6,151 bases of DNA from Lachnospiraceae bacterium UBA1778 (GTDB lineage: Bacteria; Bacillota; Clostridia; Lachnospirales; Lachnospiraceae), in NCBI GenBank assembly GCA_002315255.1, contig DCGM01000060.1, positions 1-6,151 of the forward strand, read 5' to 3'. Below are positions 5,037 to 6,151 of this stretch, in pieces. Under the pieces are notes generated by a model. The model had not been told where the DNA came from. It did not search any database and saw only the letters and a list, made by a program, of their open reading frames with translations. Each line of letters opens with the position of its first letter. Position 1 is the stretch's first letter. A program made the position numbers and the translations under genes.

Positions 5037-6151
5037 ATGAATAAGACTGTAGAGTATTTCTTAAATTATGTCGCGTATCCGACGAAATCGGATGAAGAAT
5101 CCGAAACCTGCCCAAGCTCCCGCGAAAAGCAGATGGCGCTCGGAAAAGCGTTGGAAAAGGATTTGAAAGAAGCCGGATTAGCCGCCTTCATGGACGATTT
5201 CGGCTATGTTTACGGCGATCTTCCGGCGACTGCGGACTGCCCGGCCAATGTGCCGACGGTCGGTCTCATTGCCCACATGGACACGTCGGAAGCCTGCGCG
5301 GATGCGCCAATCCATGCGCGGAAGGTGTCTTATACGGGCGGCGATGTCGTACTGTCGAAAGACGAAACCGGAAAAGAAACCGTCTTAAGCCCGAAGGATT
5401 ATCCGAACATGAAGAATTATGTCGGAAAAACGCTGATCGTGACGGACGGAAAGACGCTTCTGGGCGCAGACGATAAGGCCGGAATCGCGGAGATTATGAA
5501 CGCGGTGAAGGAGCTGGCAGCGTCTTCGCGCACGCACGGCAGAATCCGTGTCGCGTTTACACCGGACGAGGAGATCGGCCGCGGAACCGACCATTTCGAT
5601 GTCGAAGGATTTGCGGCAGACCTGGCGTATACGGTGGACGGCGGCGCAATCGGCGAGCTGGAGTGCGAAAACTTTAACGCGGCCGCAGCGCGGATTACCG
5701 TAAACGGGATCTCGATTCATCCGGGCTCAGCGAAGGGAAAGATGAAGAATGCCGCGTCGCTGGCCTGTGAATTTGCGCAGGCGCTTCCTGCGGATATGGT
5801 GCCTGAAAAGACTGAGAAATACGAAGGCTTCTTCCATCTCGTAAAGATAAGCGGAACAGTCGAAGCGGCAGAATTATATTACATTATCCGCGACCATGAC
5901 CGGAAACTTTTTGAAGAGAAGAAGGCGCTCCTTACGTCGTTAATCGAAACGTTCAATGCGCGCTACGGCGAAGGCACGTTCGTGTGCGAAATGGCCGACA
6001 CGTACTACAACATGAAAGAGATTATTGACCGGAATCCGGCGATCGTCGAGCATGCGCTCGCTGCGATGAAGAATTGCGATATCGCGCCTATCATCCAGCC
6101 GATCCGCGGCGGTACCGACGGTGCAATGCTCTGCTACCAGGGACTTCCCTG
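5037..6151 (+). CDS. pepT: Peptidase T (tripeptide aminopeptidase), 3' truncated by window edge
   Basis: The frame from ATG 5037 stays open to the window end, giving 371 codons plus two bases of a protein usually a little over 400 residues. PepT is a cytosolic two-zinc M20-family enzyme that removes the N-terminal residue from tripeptides. Visible features are LIAHMDTSE with zinc ligand H80 and D82; LLGADDKAG (141-149) with bridging D145; FTPDEEIGRGT (174-184) with catalytic E178 and ligand E179; TVDGG with D201; HPGSAKGKM from H228 in the dimerisation lid; and IRGGTDGAM near the end. The last zinc-ligand histidine lies beyond the window. It begins 8 nt after ridA. Its Shine-Dalgarno is weak (AGAGG at 5019-5023, 13 bases away), so translation probably depends on ribosomes finishing ridA. 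Confidence 0.95.
   Translation, partial: MNKTVEYFLNYVAYPTKSDEESETCPSSREKQMALGKALEKDLKEAGLAAFMDDFGYVYGDLPATADCPANVPTVGLIAHMDTSEACADAPIHARKVSYTGGDVVLSKDETGKETVLSPKDYPNMKNYVGKTLIVTDGKTLLGADDKAGIAEIMNAVKELAASSRTHGRIRVAFTPDEEIGRGTDHFDVEGFAADLAYTVDGGAIGELECENFNAAAARITVNGISIHPGSAKGKMKNAASLACEFAQALPADMVPEKTEKYEGFFHLVKISGTVEAAELYYIIRDHDRKLFEEKKALLTSLIETFNARYGEGTFVCEMADTYYNMKEIIDRNPAIVEHALAAMKNCDIAPIIQPIRGGTDGAMLCYQGLP

Overview
The window looks like ordinary chromosome from a low-to-moderate G+C Gram-positive anaerobe, most likely a member of the Clostridia. This rests on strong AAGGAG-type ribosome binding sites, a TTG start behind a very good Shine-Dalgarno, a zinc-ribbon/TM2 protein of a type common in Firmicutes, and a peptidase T-like enzyme. 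No genus can be named from the sequence alone. There is no tRNA, rRNA, CRISPR array, transposase or phage gene in the window.

Layout: (1) Positions 1-111 hold the last 36 codons of a forward gene I cannot identify. It is closed by a GAAA-tetraloop intrinsic terminator at 164-195. (2) Positions 308-655 encode a small membrane protein made of a CxxC zinc ribbon, an Asn-rich linker and a TM2 domain. It has its own AT-rich promoter region containing a perfect 14-bp palindrome. (3) A strong hairpin at 694-755 separates it from a convergent reverse-strand gene at 817-1494. That gene is a nucleosidase of the MTA/SAH nucleosidase (Pfs) family. (4) The 234-bp divergent intergenic region 1495-1728 carries candidate promoters for both sides, a repeated 10-mer spaced by 21 bp, and a 20-bp inverted repeat. 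(5) From 1729 to the right edge runs a tight forward gene cluster: Cof-type HAD phosphatase, PlsC-like acyltransferase, a second atypical PlsC-like acyltransferase carrying a zinc ribbon, RidA, and a 3'-truncated peptidase T. Gaps are 18 nt and 8 nt, and two junctions overlap by 11 and 10 nt, so this is almost certainly one transcription unit with translational coupling.

How the genes may work together: the two acyltransferases point to phosphatidic-acid or other glycerolipid synthesis, and the HAD enzyme could act on a phosphorylated metabolite. RidA removes reactive enamine/imine by-products of PLP enzymes, and PepT trims tripeptides. The last two look like general amino-acid housekeeping co-transcribed with the lipid genes rather than parts of one pathway. 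The nucleosidase recycles by-products of S-adenosylmethionine use and stands alone.

I see no clear previously undescribed multi-gene system. The most unusual item is the second acyltransferase (3374-4669). It keeps the HX4D catalytic motif, has PEAS where PlsC enzymes have PEGT, lacks an N-terminal membrane anchor, and continues into a four-cysteine zinc ribbon and an uncharacterised C-terminal region.
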